From contig CM018697.1 of NCBI GenBank assembly GCA_009363875.1, positions 48,377,484 through 48,441,483 on the forward strand: a DNA stretch of 64,000 nucleotides. Reading direction: 5' to 3'. Made by a program: the position numbers and the translations under genes. Positions 31,804 to 43,620 of the stretch are shown here, piece by piece; positions within the stretch are counted from its first letter, which is position 1, and every line of letters begins with the position of its first letter. Under the pieces are notes generated by a model. The model made no database searches. It was not told the DNA's origin and saw only the letters and a program-made list of their open reading frames with translations. The DNA comes from Mikania micrantha. Taxonomy: Eukaryota; Streptophyta; Magnoliopsida; Asterales; Asteraceae.

Positions 31804-33937
31804 TGTGACAGTTGCATACGAGAATTACGTCATAAGTGAAGTGAGCACATTTGATCATTCTAGAAATCCACGTTGTTCTAATACTTGTAATTGTTACAGA
31901 TTGATAGTAGGCGAGAAATGATGAACGTGGGCGAAAACCGTGTGCAAAACGGAGTCCTGGATTGCCCGGAATCGATAAAAGAAGAAAAATCTCTAAGTAT
32001 TGGTCGAAAGGGCTTATCGCGGTACGCGGAGGTGGGCTTGAGAGTCCTCCGCGGTACGCGATCATTGTAAAATATCTCAGATTCCCGAAAAACTTCGCGG
32101 TAAGCGAAGCCAAAATAGGCTCTCCGTCGTGGTACGCGACGGATGAGGCGGTGGAACAAGTTGATCCCTTTATCAGATCTTCATGCAGAAACTATTTTTA
32201 TTATCTTTTTCGAACTCAGACGAACTCACAGGAGAAAAACACATACAAACCACCATCAAATCACCTCTTGAAGCTATCGGATCGTGTGGATCGCACCTGG
32301 GGACGTGTTTACAAGTTCTGATCGTCATTTTACCCGCAAAACTCCGTCTGATTAGGTAATGATCTGTATAAACCTTCTAGTTTGATTTAGATTGATTAGA
32401 TCTTGATTTTGAACGTAATGACATAGTTAGGATTGTTGATTATTGCCTAGATGATGGCTAGGATTGATTATAAACAAAGAACACGAAGTTTTAACGGTTA
32501 AATCCTTGTTTTGATCCGTTGTAATGCCGGTTTGCATGAAACCATACCTATGATTATAATGGTTTAAACCATTTGATTGTAACAATGTAGGTGATTAGTT
32601 TGATTAATCTTTGAAATATAAAGGTTAAATTCAAGTGTTTCAAACTAATCATACTCATTAGCATACTCATTGGAATGATTATCTGATGTTTGTGATAACA
32701 GTCAGATTAGTATGTTAATTCTGGTTATTTCACCTATTCTGATGCTACATTGTGATATTTCATGACATTTGGGTAATCAATAATAAGGATTAATCACTCC
32801 TAAGCCATTAAATCATCTAGAAACTGTTTGAGCATTATAATCAACAACATTAACTATCTGGTTAATCAGAGATTATTCTGATTAATCAAACATGTCATCA
32901 ACTTTGAATTAGGAATCTAATGCAATGTAGGTTCCTACATTATCATACATTGTATGATATAACCTTAAATTAATTGAATACATAATTAATATCGAGTTGA
33001 TGATTTACTAAGCAATGTCTTTGACATTGAACGTTCAGAAGGATCTAATCAGTAAACTAGAACATAAATAACTTATTAAATATAACTAAATGCAGAATCA
33101 TCTCTGTACTATCAGTTTGGTGATACTCTGCTACACCTATATCATCAGGTGAGTTTCGTACAACCCTTTTTATTTTTAATCTTTTATAAACATCGGGGAA
33201 ACTCTGCAAACTGTTGTCTGAACATATGATATGCATCAATGATATCTGTGTGATTTCATGTGATTTTGTGGGATTTCATGGGATTTTGCCTGTAGACAGA
33301 ACTCTATCATGGAACTGAAAGTCCTCATTTTTAACTGTATCTAGTGAACCCATGTGTGGCCGAGCAGAAACATTGATAGTACTATTGGTTGACACCCCAT
33401 TCGCTGGGAGGATTGCATCTCCCCTTGTGTGAATGTTTGTTATCTGTTTCTTGAACTTCTTAATGGTATGATAGACATTAAGATAATGAGGCACTAAGAT
33501 ATGTACCGACGGGTAATATCTTGAGACAGACTAGACGTCATAAAGGAACTAGATACGGGTCCCATGGTTATCCGGAACTGAACTTTTGAGAACATTCTTA
33601 TCATATCATATTGTTTTAAATTGAACTGTCGATCTCACCAGCTTTGTGCTGACGTTTCAAATTCAAAACTTTTTGCAGGTAAACAGTAATAGCCGGTGAG
33701 GATGCACTTTTGGGATATTTGCACTTGTATAATTAATATTGTAATTAAATAAATATAGCTGTAATGTAATTGTGATTGCGACATCCTTGTAATGAGTTTA
33801 CTTTAAGTTAATCTGTGTGCTTATGATATCGGTTCAAGTAAGTCACCCCTCACCTCTGAGACATCACCACTATGCTTCCGCAACCGGTTCAGTGACTTCA
33901 GGCTAGACACGAAGTGACGAGAGGTGGGGGTGTGACA
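31804..33937 (+). repeat. 3' LTR of E
   Basis: 2134 bases, about 99% identical to 5706-7838. Several of the changes fall in the hairpin array (near 32034, 32063, 32103, 32130), partly spoiling the pairing. Confidence 0.96.
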
Positions 33938-33942
33938 CAATG

Positions 33943-34172
33943 CAAGCTCAAGATAAGTTCACACTATAGTTTAGGTCACAAAGCTAAGTTCACATGTACA
34001 TAAGTTAATGATAAGTTCAAAGTTACATGTTTCACCCCAAAAGTTCAAAACAAGTTAAAAGAGGGGCTATGAAAACTCACCTTTTGATGAGTTTGGTTGT
34101 TCTGCAATAGATAATCAAATAGTAGCTCAAGTTGTCCCAACAAGTTCAATCAACCTAGGGAGTTCATCATGC
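33943..34172 (-). repeat. Old LTR fragment J, part 2
   Basis: Sequence between the target copies of E and F; continues 5163-5705. Contains AAAACTCACC (34072-34081), the complement of the GGTGAGTT donor-like site. No gene. Confidence 0.5.
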
Positions 34173-34177
34173 ATAAG

Positions 34178-36789
34178 TGTCACACCCCGAGAAATCCCGT
34201 CCCTTCCTGGGGCGCGAGCAACAACAGATTGTCAGGATCGCAGTCTCCGGTCACACAACATGCGAGACCTACATGTCTGGTTATATACGTACATCCAATT
34301 ACATGGATAAATCAATTTGCAAAATCAGAGTTGCGGAAGTTATACAATCTCAAAACAAATACAGTTCGTAAGTTGCGGAAGCGTTATTTTAAAACAGTTT
34401 TCAGAACATCATAAATTTAAAGTTTGCGGAAGCGATTGAAAGTTGTTTATCAATACAAGACATAACCAAGTAAAAACGTTAAAAGTTATCGATGATCTAA
34501 GACACTAAAGCTGATGCATGGGACTCCATCCTAGCATCCTATCCTTGTGCGCGTGCCTTAGCTACCTGAGAAAACATGCGAGTAAAAGGGTCAACACAAA
34601 GGTTGGTGAGAGCACAGGTTTTTCATAAGCAGTAAACATCAAAATGTTTAAAGTAAGAGTTTTGCATATTTACATATCATTACAATGCAGTATCGATTGA
34701 TAGCTAGTCAATACATTTATATTATATTGTGGATGGTACCGAAGCTGACAGTGGGTGCCTCCCGCCATGTCCATCACAAGACTATGGCAAAGTGTTGGTC
34801 AATTTTGCACTGTTCCGACCTCCAGTCGGGTGTAGTGGGGCTTGTCAGGCCCAAATAGTACTATTCAAGATTACCACGCTAGGCGTTATGCTATTAACGG
34901 TCCGAGGAGTATCGCGAGGACTTTTAGTTGTGATAGGGGCCCACACATATACATATAATGATAAAGCATGTCCATACATAAATAAAATGAGTTGTTGTTC
35001 AAAACAGTTGTGATGCAATGTTTTCTCCCCCAAAGGTAGAAAAGATAAAAAGGGGCCGTGAACTCACCTGGTAGTGCAGTTTCCGGTTTTCGTGTGTTCG
35101 CGTCTGCGAAAGCTAGCACCTGCTAGTAAGCACCTATGATCATATAGGTGTAAGTATGTGTTCTGTGATGCGTTGTATTCCATACAACTCCGAGTGTCGG
35201 TGTGCTCAACCGAGTATGTGTGTGTTGACTTGTGTTGACTCGACGAATCGTTGGTGACACGATTGTTGTGTTTATGTGCCTTGACGCACATAAGACACTA
35301 AAATGCATCCTATGACTCTAGTCACATAAGTTACCATTTTAGAAAGTTTCCAATTTAGGAAAGTGTGGTTATGAAATTCCATTTCATAAAACTAATAGCT
35401 CTAGTATGTTTGTAAAAACACGTTTATACACTTAAAACACATCGTTTGCGCATAAACCATCATTTATGCCGTTTTGCCCAAATAAAGTTTCCTAAAATAG
35501 TAAGTACTTGTTTAAGAGCTCGTTTTCACGAATCAAGGTTTCCAAATATGTTAGAAATCATTTCTAAACATGTTTCAACAATCTAAGTTCATCAAAACTC
35601 TTTAAAACATCAAAAGCCCTCTTTTGATTTATAAAAGTTTCCATTTTTGGTAAGTTTCTATAAAACCAAGTTTTTGACAAAATCAAATATCCCAATGTGT
35701 CTCAAAACACTTCAATACACATTTAACAATATCTAGACACGTCTAACATGTCTAGATCATCACAAATCGAAGACTTGCAACATAAAAGTTTCCTTTTATG
35801 GCAAGTTCACCAAAACGTTATCAAATCGAATCTAGCTTAACCAAAACTCAATCCTAACATTTCTAAGCACCAAAATTAGTAACTCTAAATCAAATACCCA
35901 TCAAATCACCAACAATTTCGAGCACAATAACCGTAAGGAGTTGCATGTTGGTTTTTACCCATTGCATGTACGATCTAACTATATATAAACACAAGAAACT
36001 ACCTTAGATGGTACGAATCAGTCTAGAACAGCTTCTGGAGGTCCTTCAAGTGGCTGGAATTTGATCTTTCGACACTTCGATGGATTCCAAGGCTTCCTTG
36101 TTGTTCTTACGATCTTTAATCACCAAGAGATGGCCTCAATAGTGATTGTATGGGGTTTGAATGTTGATTTCAGGGGGTTCTTGGTCGAGAATATGAGTAG
36201 GAGTTCGGAGATGGTGTGTAGAAATCGAGCAGAATGAATGGGATTGAGTTTTATAAAAATTCTGATCTGCATGGCCTTCGCGTACCGCGGAGGCCGATCA
36301 AAATTCATCATCGCGTACCGCGATGTAATTCGGGAGTCTCAACTCCCGGTTTGCTTCGCGTACCGCGAAGCCTCTCGCCGAGGGACCATCGCGTACCGCG
36401 ATGAGTCCACTTCCATGTTTTTCGATTTCGTTGAAACGATTTCGCTCATACATTTTTTCTAACGTTTATCTAAAGCATCTAATGCTCGTTTAAGCACGTA
36501 AATACAAATAGCACATAAGTTTGATTGATCACCAACGTTCGTGAGTCTCGTGTGTGTTTCGATAATTCCTTGAATTATCTTCGATAGTTTGTGTTCGTGT
36601 TCTACGAAGTGTTTGCACACTTTGATTAATCCTAATCAACGTGTAATGCACAATAATAGTCCAAGCTATTATTTTGTGTTTGTGTTTAGCTCATCTAATT
36701 AAACATAATTAAATGAAATACAACAAGTATGAATGTGAAATACGTAGAGTTTAAGAGTTGCAATTTACCTGAAATTGCCGGGTGTCACA
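34178..36789 (-). mobile_element. Solo LTR F (Tekay type)
   Basis: 2612 bases, TGTCACACCCCGAG...GGGTGTCACA, target duplication ataag at 34173-34177 and 36790-36794. No internal region, so it arose by recombination between two LTRs. It contains a four-hairpin array (36273-36403), a donor-like CAG/GTGAGT (35070-35062), a CAAC/GTTG hairpin (34592-34605) and an acceptor-like TTTTCTCAG ending at 34566 (possible intron 502 bases). Confidence 0.95.
36273..36403 (-). promoter_or_regulatory. Hairpin array in solo LTR F
   Basis: Four palindromes with loop TAC (GTA on the sense strand): 36273-36295 (10-bp arms with one G-T pair), 36309-36325 (CATCGCG/CGCGATG), 36353-36371 (GCTTCGCG/CGCGAAGC) and 36387-36403 (CATCGCG/CGCGATG). 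Confidence 0.8.
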
Positions 36790-36794
36790 ATAAG

Positions 36795-37690
36795 GGTATG
36801 TTTGTATGAAGCTATGACTTCTACGTAACACTTAAAATCTTGGTAGATCATAGAGTTTGGTTTTGTTTTGAGACATTATTAAATGTCTAGCAATTGCTTT
36901 GTTTAAAACAAGTTTGGTTTTATTTTAAAAGTTAGAATGTACATTTTAAATAAATTTTACAAAGTTGAAATATTTAAAATGTAATTTATTCAAATTATTT
37001 AAAGATTATAATGGAAAGTTATTAAATAAGTTACAAATGGTTTTAAAATGTATAAATTGAACAACTATTATTACAAAGATTTATCTTCCATAATAGTTTG
37101 TTAATAAGTTTAATAATATCGTTTTAAAAAATAAAAGTTTAAATGTTTGTAAGTTATATGAGTTTAAACAAATGTTTTTATAAAACATTTTAAGATCATT
37201 TGTTTAAGTTGTAAAAAAATTATGTGAATTAGAGTTAAAACAAAAGTTAGATTTGCTATTGTTTAATCATTTATAAAATTATTAAAAGTTAAAGCATATA
37301 TACATAATCATGTAATGTTAATTAAGTTGTACAAATAAAATTTAATCAAATATAATGATTAAAACATTTAGGTATAATTATTTATATAAAAGTGAAGAAT
37401 AATTACTTCATAAAATATATAAAATTTTGTATAAAATTATAAAATAAATTTTAAGTAAATAATCTAATTAAATATAATTATTTATATGATATATATACTT
37501 TTGTTAACATGATATTTATATACTTTTACTAAGAATGATAATATTTTAATAAAGTAAATTTTCTGTGAAAACAGGTTTTAAAAATGAGTTTTAAATAAAA
37601 AGTTATGATTAAAAATGTTAAAAATGGTTTGAACCCGCCTAAAGCAGGGTTCGAACCCGCGACCATAGAGATAGAAACACAAGCTTTAAC
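36795..37690 (-). repeat. Old LTR fragment J, part 3
   Basis: AT-rich continuation of J to the right of F. Near its end is GGGTTCGAACCC (37647-37658) followed by CGCGACC, the same tRNA-like word as in the LTR of B. It ends at element G; the 5 bases before G are ttaac. No gene. Confidence 0.5.
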
Positions 37691-39529
37691 TGTCACACCC
37701 CCACCTCTCGTCACCTATTGATGATGTCACTGAGAAGGTTACGGAAGCATAGTGGTGATGTCTCAGAGATGAGGTGTGACTTACTTGATCCGGTATCACA
37801 ACACACAGATTAACTTAAAGTAAATACATTACAAGGTTTCGTCATTACAATCAATGTTACAGCTTACACTAAGTTTATTACACAACAATTTATTTAATTA
37901 CAAGTGGTTGAAGTGCAGCCTCACCGTGATCACTGTCTCCCTGCAAAAACGTTTGAGTTTGAAAGATCAGCACAAAGCTGGTGAGTTCGTGAAGTTCAAG
38001 TTAAACCATATGATATGACATGATATACAAATTCTCAAGATATTCAGTTACAGATAACTATGGGACCCATATCTAGTTCCTTTCGGACAATTCTACGTTT
38101 TAAGAAGATACTACCTGTCAGTAAATATCAAAATGCCTCATTATCTTAATGTCAATCACTAACATTAAGAAGTTGTTTCGGAAACAGGTAACAAACATTC
38201 TCACCTAATGTCAGAAGAGTAGTGAAATCACATGCAAATTGTTGATAGTAGCTAAATTCTGCATTAGTTTATGTTTAACAAGTTATTTATATTTTAACTT
38301 ACTGATTAGATCTTCTTGAACGTCCAATGTCAAAGACATTGCAGTGAAAGTCATCAAACCGAAATTAAGTTTTTTATTAATTAATTTAATGTCATATCAT
38401 ACAATGTATGATAATGTAGGAACCTATAATGATTCAGGTTCCTAATACAAGGTTGATGACATGTTTGATTAATCATGATAATCTCAGATAATCCGGATAG
38501 TTAATGTTGTTGATTATGATGCTAAAACAATTTCTAGATGAATTTATGGCTTAGGAATGATCAATCCTTGTTATTGATTACCCAAATATCATGAAATATC
38601 ATAATGTGACATTGGAATAGGTTTAATAACCATGTTTAACATACTAATCTGACTGTTATCATAAACATCAGATAATCATTCCAATGAGTATGTTAATGAT
38701 TGTGATTAGTTTGAATGACTTAGATTTAACCTTGCATTTCAAAGATTAATCACATACATTGTCACAATCAAATGGTTTAAACCATAATAATCATTGTTAT
38801 AGTTTCATATACAACAGATCAAAAAAAGGATTTAGCCCTTAACATCTTGAGTTCTTCATTTATAATCATTCCTAGCCATCATCTAGGCAATAATCAACAA
38901 CCCTAACTATACCATTACGTTCAAAAACAAGATCTAATCAACCATTATCAAACTAGAAGGTTAAAATGAACCGTTACCTAATCAGACGGATTTCTTAGTG
39001 TAGAACAACAATCAGGACTTGTAAACTTGTTCCCTAGCAAGATCTGGATATTTAGAGGCCTTCAATATGGAGTTTAGATGATGAAAGTTGATTTTTGTTC
39101 ATCTGGAAGGTGAAAGAAATTCGAAAGGAAGAGAGTAGATCAATTTGCATGAAATCCAACAATTTGATCTTATCTGCCAAACCGACCCACGCCAAGCGTA
39201 CCGCCCCGCGTGGCAGCTTGGTCTGGGGCGTAGCGCGCGAGAAACCCTATCCCAAATATTTTTGTTGGTCCACGTGTACCGCCTAGCGAGAGCAGCTGGC
39301 GCTAGGCGTACCGCCTGGACCCTTTGACTTTAACATTTTTGTAATTTTCTTCGTTTTGCGATTCCAGACAATCCAGAACTCCGTTTCACGCACGGTTTTC
39401 GCCTAGGTTCACTATTTCTCCCATACTATCAACCTGTAATAATTAAAATTGCTAAATCAACGTGGATTTCAAGTGAGACCAAATGTGCTTTAGTCATTGA
39501 TGACGAAATTTTCAAATGCAATTGTCACA
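37691..39529 (-). repeat. 3' LTR of G
   Basis: 1839 bases, TGTCACACCCCCACC...CAATTGTCACA. GC-rich palindromes at 39180-39316 include AGGCG-TAC-CGCCT (39304-39316) and GCCTAGCG (39281-39288) paired with CGCTAGGC (39300-39307). Confidence 0.9.
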
Positions 39530-39543
39530 GTCTCCTCCTGTTA

Positions 39544-40237
39544 GAGAAATTTCTTCCCGAAATTTAGTGAAGATTTATCTGATGAAAATTGTTCATGAAA
39601 ACAGATGTGGGTATTTTTCTTTCATTCGATCTTCACGTTCCCACGTATACTCAGGTCCACGTTGTGAGTTCCATCGAACCTTAACAATTGGTATGCGACT
39701 GCGTTTTAATACTTTAATCTCTCGATCCATCACTTCTACTAGTTCTTCACTGAACTGAAGTTTTTCATCAATTTGGATTTCTTCAAGAGGCACAATTAAG
39801 GATTCATCAGTTTAGCATTTCTTCAGATTTAATACATGAAAAACATCACGAATATTACTGAGTTCAAGAGGTAACTCAAGTATGTAGTCTACTGATCCAA
39901 TTCGTTCTACAACCTTTAATGGTCCTACAAATCTTGGTGAAAGTTTACCTCTCTTCCCAAATCTGAAAATGCCCTTCCAAGGTTAAACTTTCAACATTAC
40001 TCGATCACCTATTTGAAATTCTAGAGGTCTACGACGATTATCAGCATAATTCTTTTGACGATCGCGAGCAGCTTTAATTCGTTCTTGAATGAGTGCGATC
40101 TTATCAGTAGTTTCTTGAATGAATTCTGGGCCTATAATCTAACTTTCACCTACGTCTGACCAACAGATAGGTGATCTACACTTGCGTCCATAAAGTGCTT
40201 CGAATGGAACGCATTGAATACTAGTATGGTAGTTGTT
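39544..40237 (-). pseudogene. Chromodomain and integrase end of G
   Basis: The chromodomain is open at 39593-39793 (IPIVKVRWNSQRGPEYTWERED). Upstream integrase C-terminal sequence matches N but is broken by stops and frame changes; for example the sense sequence around 39980 and 40140 carries stops. It stops at 40237 after the YHTSIQCAPFEALYG region. Not functional. Confidence 0.85.
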
Positions 40238-40640
40238 TGTTGGTTTGATGAATTTCAATCAGGATCGAATACGAAGCTCTACGAACTATCAATGATGTGC
40301 GGAATCCATAATTGATATGTATAGAATCAAAAGAAGACAAGCAATTTCATAAAAACTCTTCTATTAATCAAACAATGATTACAAGAAGTTCACACAGAAA
40401 AACTCTTCTCACACAGAGAAAATCTCACAGGTTTGTTGAATTCTGTCAAAAATTATGAAGAATTCAGCGAGACCTTCAATATATACACACAGCTAATCAG
40501 CCGAACCTTTTAAGACCCGAACCCTAGGTTCGCCAGCCAAACCCTAAGGTTCGCTGGGCGAACCCTTAGGTTCGCTAGACGAACCTAGGTTGCCAAACCT
40601 AAAGATATTTAGTTAATTTATTAGGAATCACAACTTAAAA
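40238..40640 (-). repeat. LTR fragment K, related to the C/D LTR type
   Basis: Starts TGTTGGTTTGATGAA and carries GTGCGGAATCC and a run of GGTTCG/CGAACC words (40500-40600) like the LTRs of C and D. A reversed TATA-like TATATATTG is at 40477-40485. The far end is not defined, no matching target duplication was found and no internal sequence follows, so it is truncated. The right limit is approximate. Confidence 0.55.
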
Positions 40641-41052
40641 TAAGGTTATCACTTCTATTTTTAAAACCGAGTCGTTTTGTAACGAAAACGACGAGAAACC
40701 GGTATTTCTACGCGAAACAGAGCAAAACCGAGAGAGATCGAACAACCGGGTATTTCACCCTCATTTATGAGAACATTTAATTCCCCTACCCTCCCCACCA
40801 ACCAAAATTTTATCACCATTTTCGTTTTTCACATTACCTCTCTACTCTCTCTCTCTCTAAAACCCCTCTCCATCTTCTCTCTTCAAGAACTCACCCAAAT
40901 CTCAACTATTTTTAGTGTTTCTGTGTCAAAACAACCACTATCACTTATAGATCATTAAAGTACAACGGATCTAAGGTTTTATCCGGTCAAATCGAGGTAA
41001 AGATCATGGTTTTGTTGCGTTTTTAGGGTTTTTAAAACCCTCTTGGTCGAAC

Positions 41053-43186
41053 TGTGACAGTTGCATACGAGAATTACGTCATAAGTGACGTGAGCACATT
41101 TGATCGTTCTAGAAATCCACGTTGTTTTAATACTTGTAATTGTTACAGAATGATAGTAGGTGAGAAATGATGAACGTGGACGAAAACCGTGCACAAAATG
41201 GAGTCCTGGATTGCCCGAAATCGAAAAACGAAGAAAAATCACTAAGTGTTGGTCGATTGGACCCATCGCGGTACGCGATGGAGGGATTCAGAATCCTCCG
41301 CGGTACGCGATGCATGAAAGAAATTGAGATCTCCGGATTTCTTCGCGGTACGCGAAGACTTTTTGGGCTTTTGGTCGCGGTACGCGACGGATGTGGCGGT
41401 GGAATGATCTGATCTACTTCATCAGATTTCATGCAAGAAGATTATTTTTCTTCTTCTTGCGTCTGTTCTACCTTCAAACGACGAAAACACACACTTCTAC
41501 CATCTAAATCCATTTTTCAAGCCTTCTGAAGTCAAGGATCGCACCAAGGATCATCTTTACAAGCTTCGATCGTTATTTTGAAGTCAGAAATCCGTCTGAT
41601 TAGGTAATGATTCGTTTAAACCTTCTAGTTTGATTTTGATTGATTAGATCTTGATTTTGAACGTAATGACATAGTTAGGATTGTTGATTATTGCCTAGAT
41701 GATGGCTAGGATTGATTATAAACAAAGAACACGAAGTTTTAACGGTTAAATCCTTGTTTTGATTCGTTGTAATGCTCGGTTTGCATGAAACCATACCCAT
41801 GATTATAATGGTTTAATCCATTTGATTATAACAATGTAGGTGATTAGTTGGATTAATACTTGAAATGCAAGGTTAAATCCAAGTGTTTCAAACTAATCAC
41901 GATCATTAACATACTTATTGGAATGATTATCTGATGTTTATGATAACAGTCAGATTAGTATATTAAACCTGGTTATTACACCTATTTTGATGCTACATTG
42001 TGATATTTCATGATATTTGGGTAATCAACAACAAGGATTTATCATTCATAAGCCATTAAATTATCTAGAAACTGTTACAGTATTATAATCAACAACATTA
42101 TCTATTTGGTTAATCTGAGATTATTCTGATTAATCCAGTGTGTCATCAACTTTGTGTTAGGAATCTAATGCAATGTAGGTTCCTACATTATCATACATTG
42201 TATGATATAACATTAAATTAATTAATTACATAATTAGTATCGAGTTGATGATTTACTAAGCAATGTCTTTGACATTGAACGTTCAGAAAGATCTAATCAG
42301 TAAACTAGAACATAAATAACTTATTAAATATAACTAAATGCAGAATCATCTCTGTACTATCAGTTTGGTGATACTCTGCTACACCTATATCATCAGGTGA
42401 GTTTCGTACAACCCTTTTTATTTTTAATCTTTTATAAACATCGGGGAAACTCTGCAAACTGTTGTCTGAACATATGATATGCATCAATGATATCTGTGTG
42501 ATTTCATGTGATTTTGTGGGATTTCATGAGATTTTGCCTGTAGACAGAACTCTATCATGGAACTGAAAGTCCTCATTTTTGAACTGTATCTAGTGAACCC
42601 ATGTGTGGCCGAACAGAAAACATTGATAGTACTATTGGTTGACACCCCATTTGCTGGGAGGATTGCATCTCCCCTTGTGTGAATGTTTGTTATCTGTTTC
42701 CTGAACTTCTTAATGGTGTGATAGACATTAAGATAATGAGGCACTAAGATATGTACCGACGGGTAATATCTTGAGACAGACTAGACGTCCGAAAGGAACT
42801 AGATACGGGTCCCATGGTTATCCGGAACTGAACTTTTGAGAACGTGCTTATCATATCATATTGTTTTAAATTGAACTGTCGATCTCACCAGCTTTGTGCT
42901 GACTTTTTAAATTTAAATCTTTTGCAGGTAAACAGTAATAGCCGGTGAGGATGCACTTTAGGGATATTTGCACTTGTATAATTAATATTGTAATTAAATA
43001 AATATAGCTGTAATGAAATTGTGATTGCGACATCCTTGTAATGAGTTTACTTTAAGTTAATCTGTGTGCTTATGATATCGGTTCAAGTAAGTCACCCCTC
43101 ACCTCTGAGACATCACCACTATGCTTCTGCAACCGGTTCAGTGACGTCAGGCTATACACGAGGTGACGAGGGATGGGGGTGTGACA
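41053..43186 (+). mobile_element. Solo LTR H (E family)
   Basis: 2134 bases, TGTGACAGTTGC...GGGTGTGACA, target duplication cgaac at 41048-41052 and 43187-43191. Closely related to the LTRs of E, with hairpins CATCGCG-GTA-CGCGATG (41264-41280), CTTCGCG-GTA-CGCGAAG (41341-41357) and GTCGCG-GTA-CGCGAC (41374-41388). No internal region remains. Confidence 0.95.
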
Positions 43187-43329
43187 CGAACCATCATTTA
43201 ACCGGTTTTAGACCACTTCGAGCCTTAGGATTCACTCAACAACACCATAAGATGAAGAAGGAACCAACTCTACCTCAATACCTAGCCTATTTGTCAAGAA
43301 ACCATGGCTGCACCTCCACGGTCACGCAG

Positions 43330-43620
43330 GCCGAATGACCATCCTCAGTTAGGCCGAATGGCCTCATACTCAACTCATTCGCCGAATGTCTTGATCCAGC
43401 CAACCAGTCCCATTCGACCCTCACTCGGCGAATGGCCAAGGGTGAACCAACCTCCTCATTCGGCGAATAGCTAGGACCGAAACAGCTCACATTCGGTCGA
43501 ACCATTGCTCCATTCGACCAGCCCTATTCGCCAGTTCTGCTCCTTCGGTCGGGGCTGGGTTCAGTCGGCCAATTTCATTCGGTTGAGCCCCATACGCTAG
43601 AACCTATTCGGCCAAGGTTG
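43330..43620 (+). promoter_or_regulatory. ATTCGGCCGAAT palindrome array in LTR I
   Basis: About a dozen copies of ATTCGGC, GCCGAAT and mixtures such as CATTCGGCGAATA, ATTCGCCGAATG and GGCCGAATGGCC. It holds the place that the GTA-loop hairpins have in related LTRs. Confidence 0.65.

Larger units (their letters stand above)
5706..33937 (+). mobile_element. Element E: Ty3/Gypsy Tekay retrotransposon, host of the nest
   Basis: Bounded by 2133-base (5706-7838) and 2134-base (31804-33937) LTRs, both TG...CA, with target duplication caatg at 5701-5705 and 33938-33942. Without the inserted C and one duplicated target copy it would be about 9.94 kb. Order: LTR, primer site, decayed ORF0, gag, damaged pol, chromodomain, polypurine tract, LTR. 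By eye the LTRs differ at about 18 sites (about 0.8%), more than those of the elements nested inside, which fits the nesting order. A stop, loss of protease and a frameshift make it non-autonomous. Confidence 0.96.
37691..40237 (-). mobile_element. Element G: 3' part of a Tekay retrotransposon
   Basis: Minus-strand fragment consisting of the 3' LTR (37691-39529), polypurine tract (39530-39543) and the last part of pol. It is cut at 40237 within integrase codons by LTR fragment K, and I do not find its continuation in the window. The LTR belongs to the E/H/N group but has a different hairpin array and a lower match. Confidence 0.88.
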
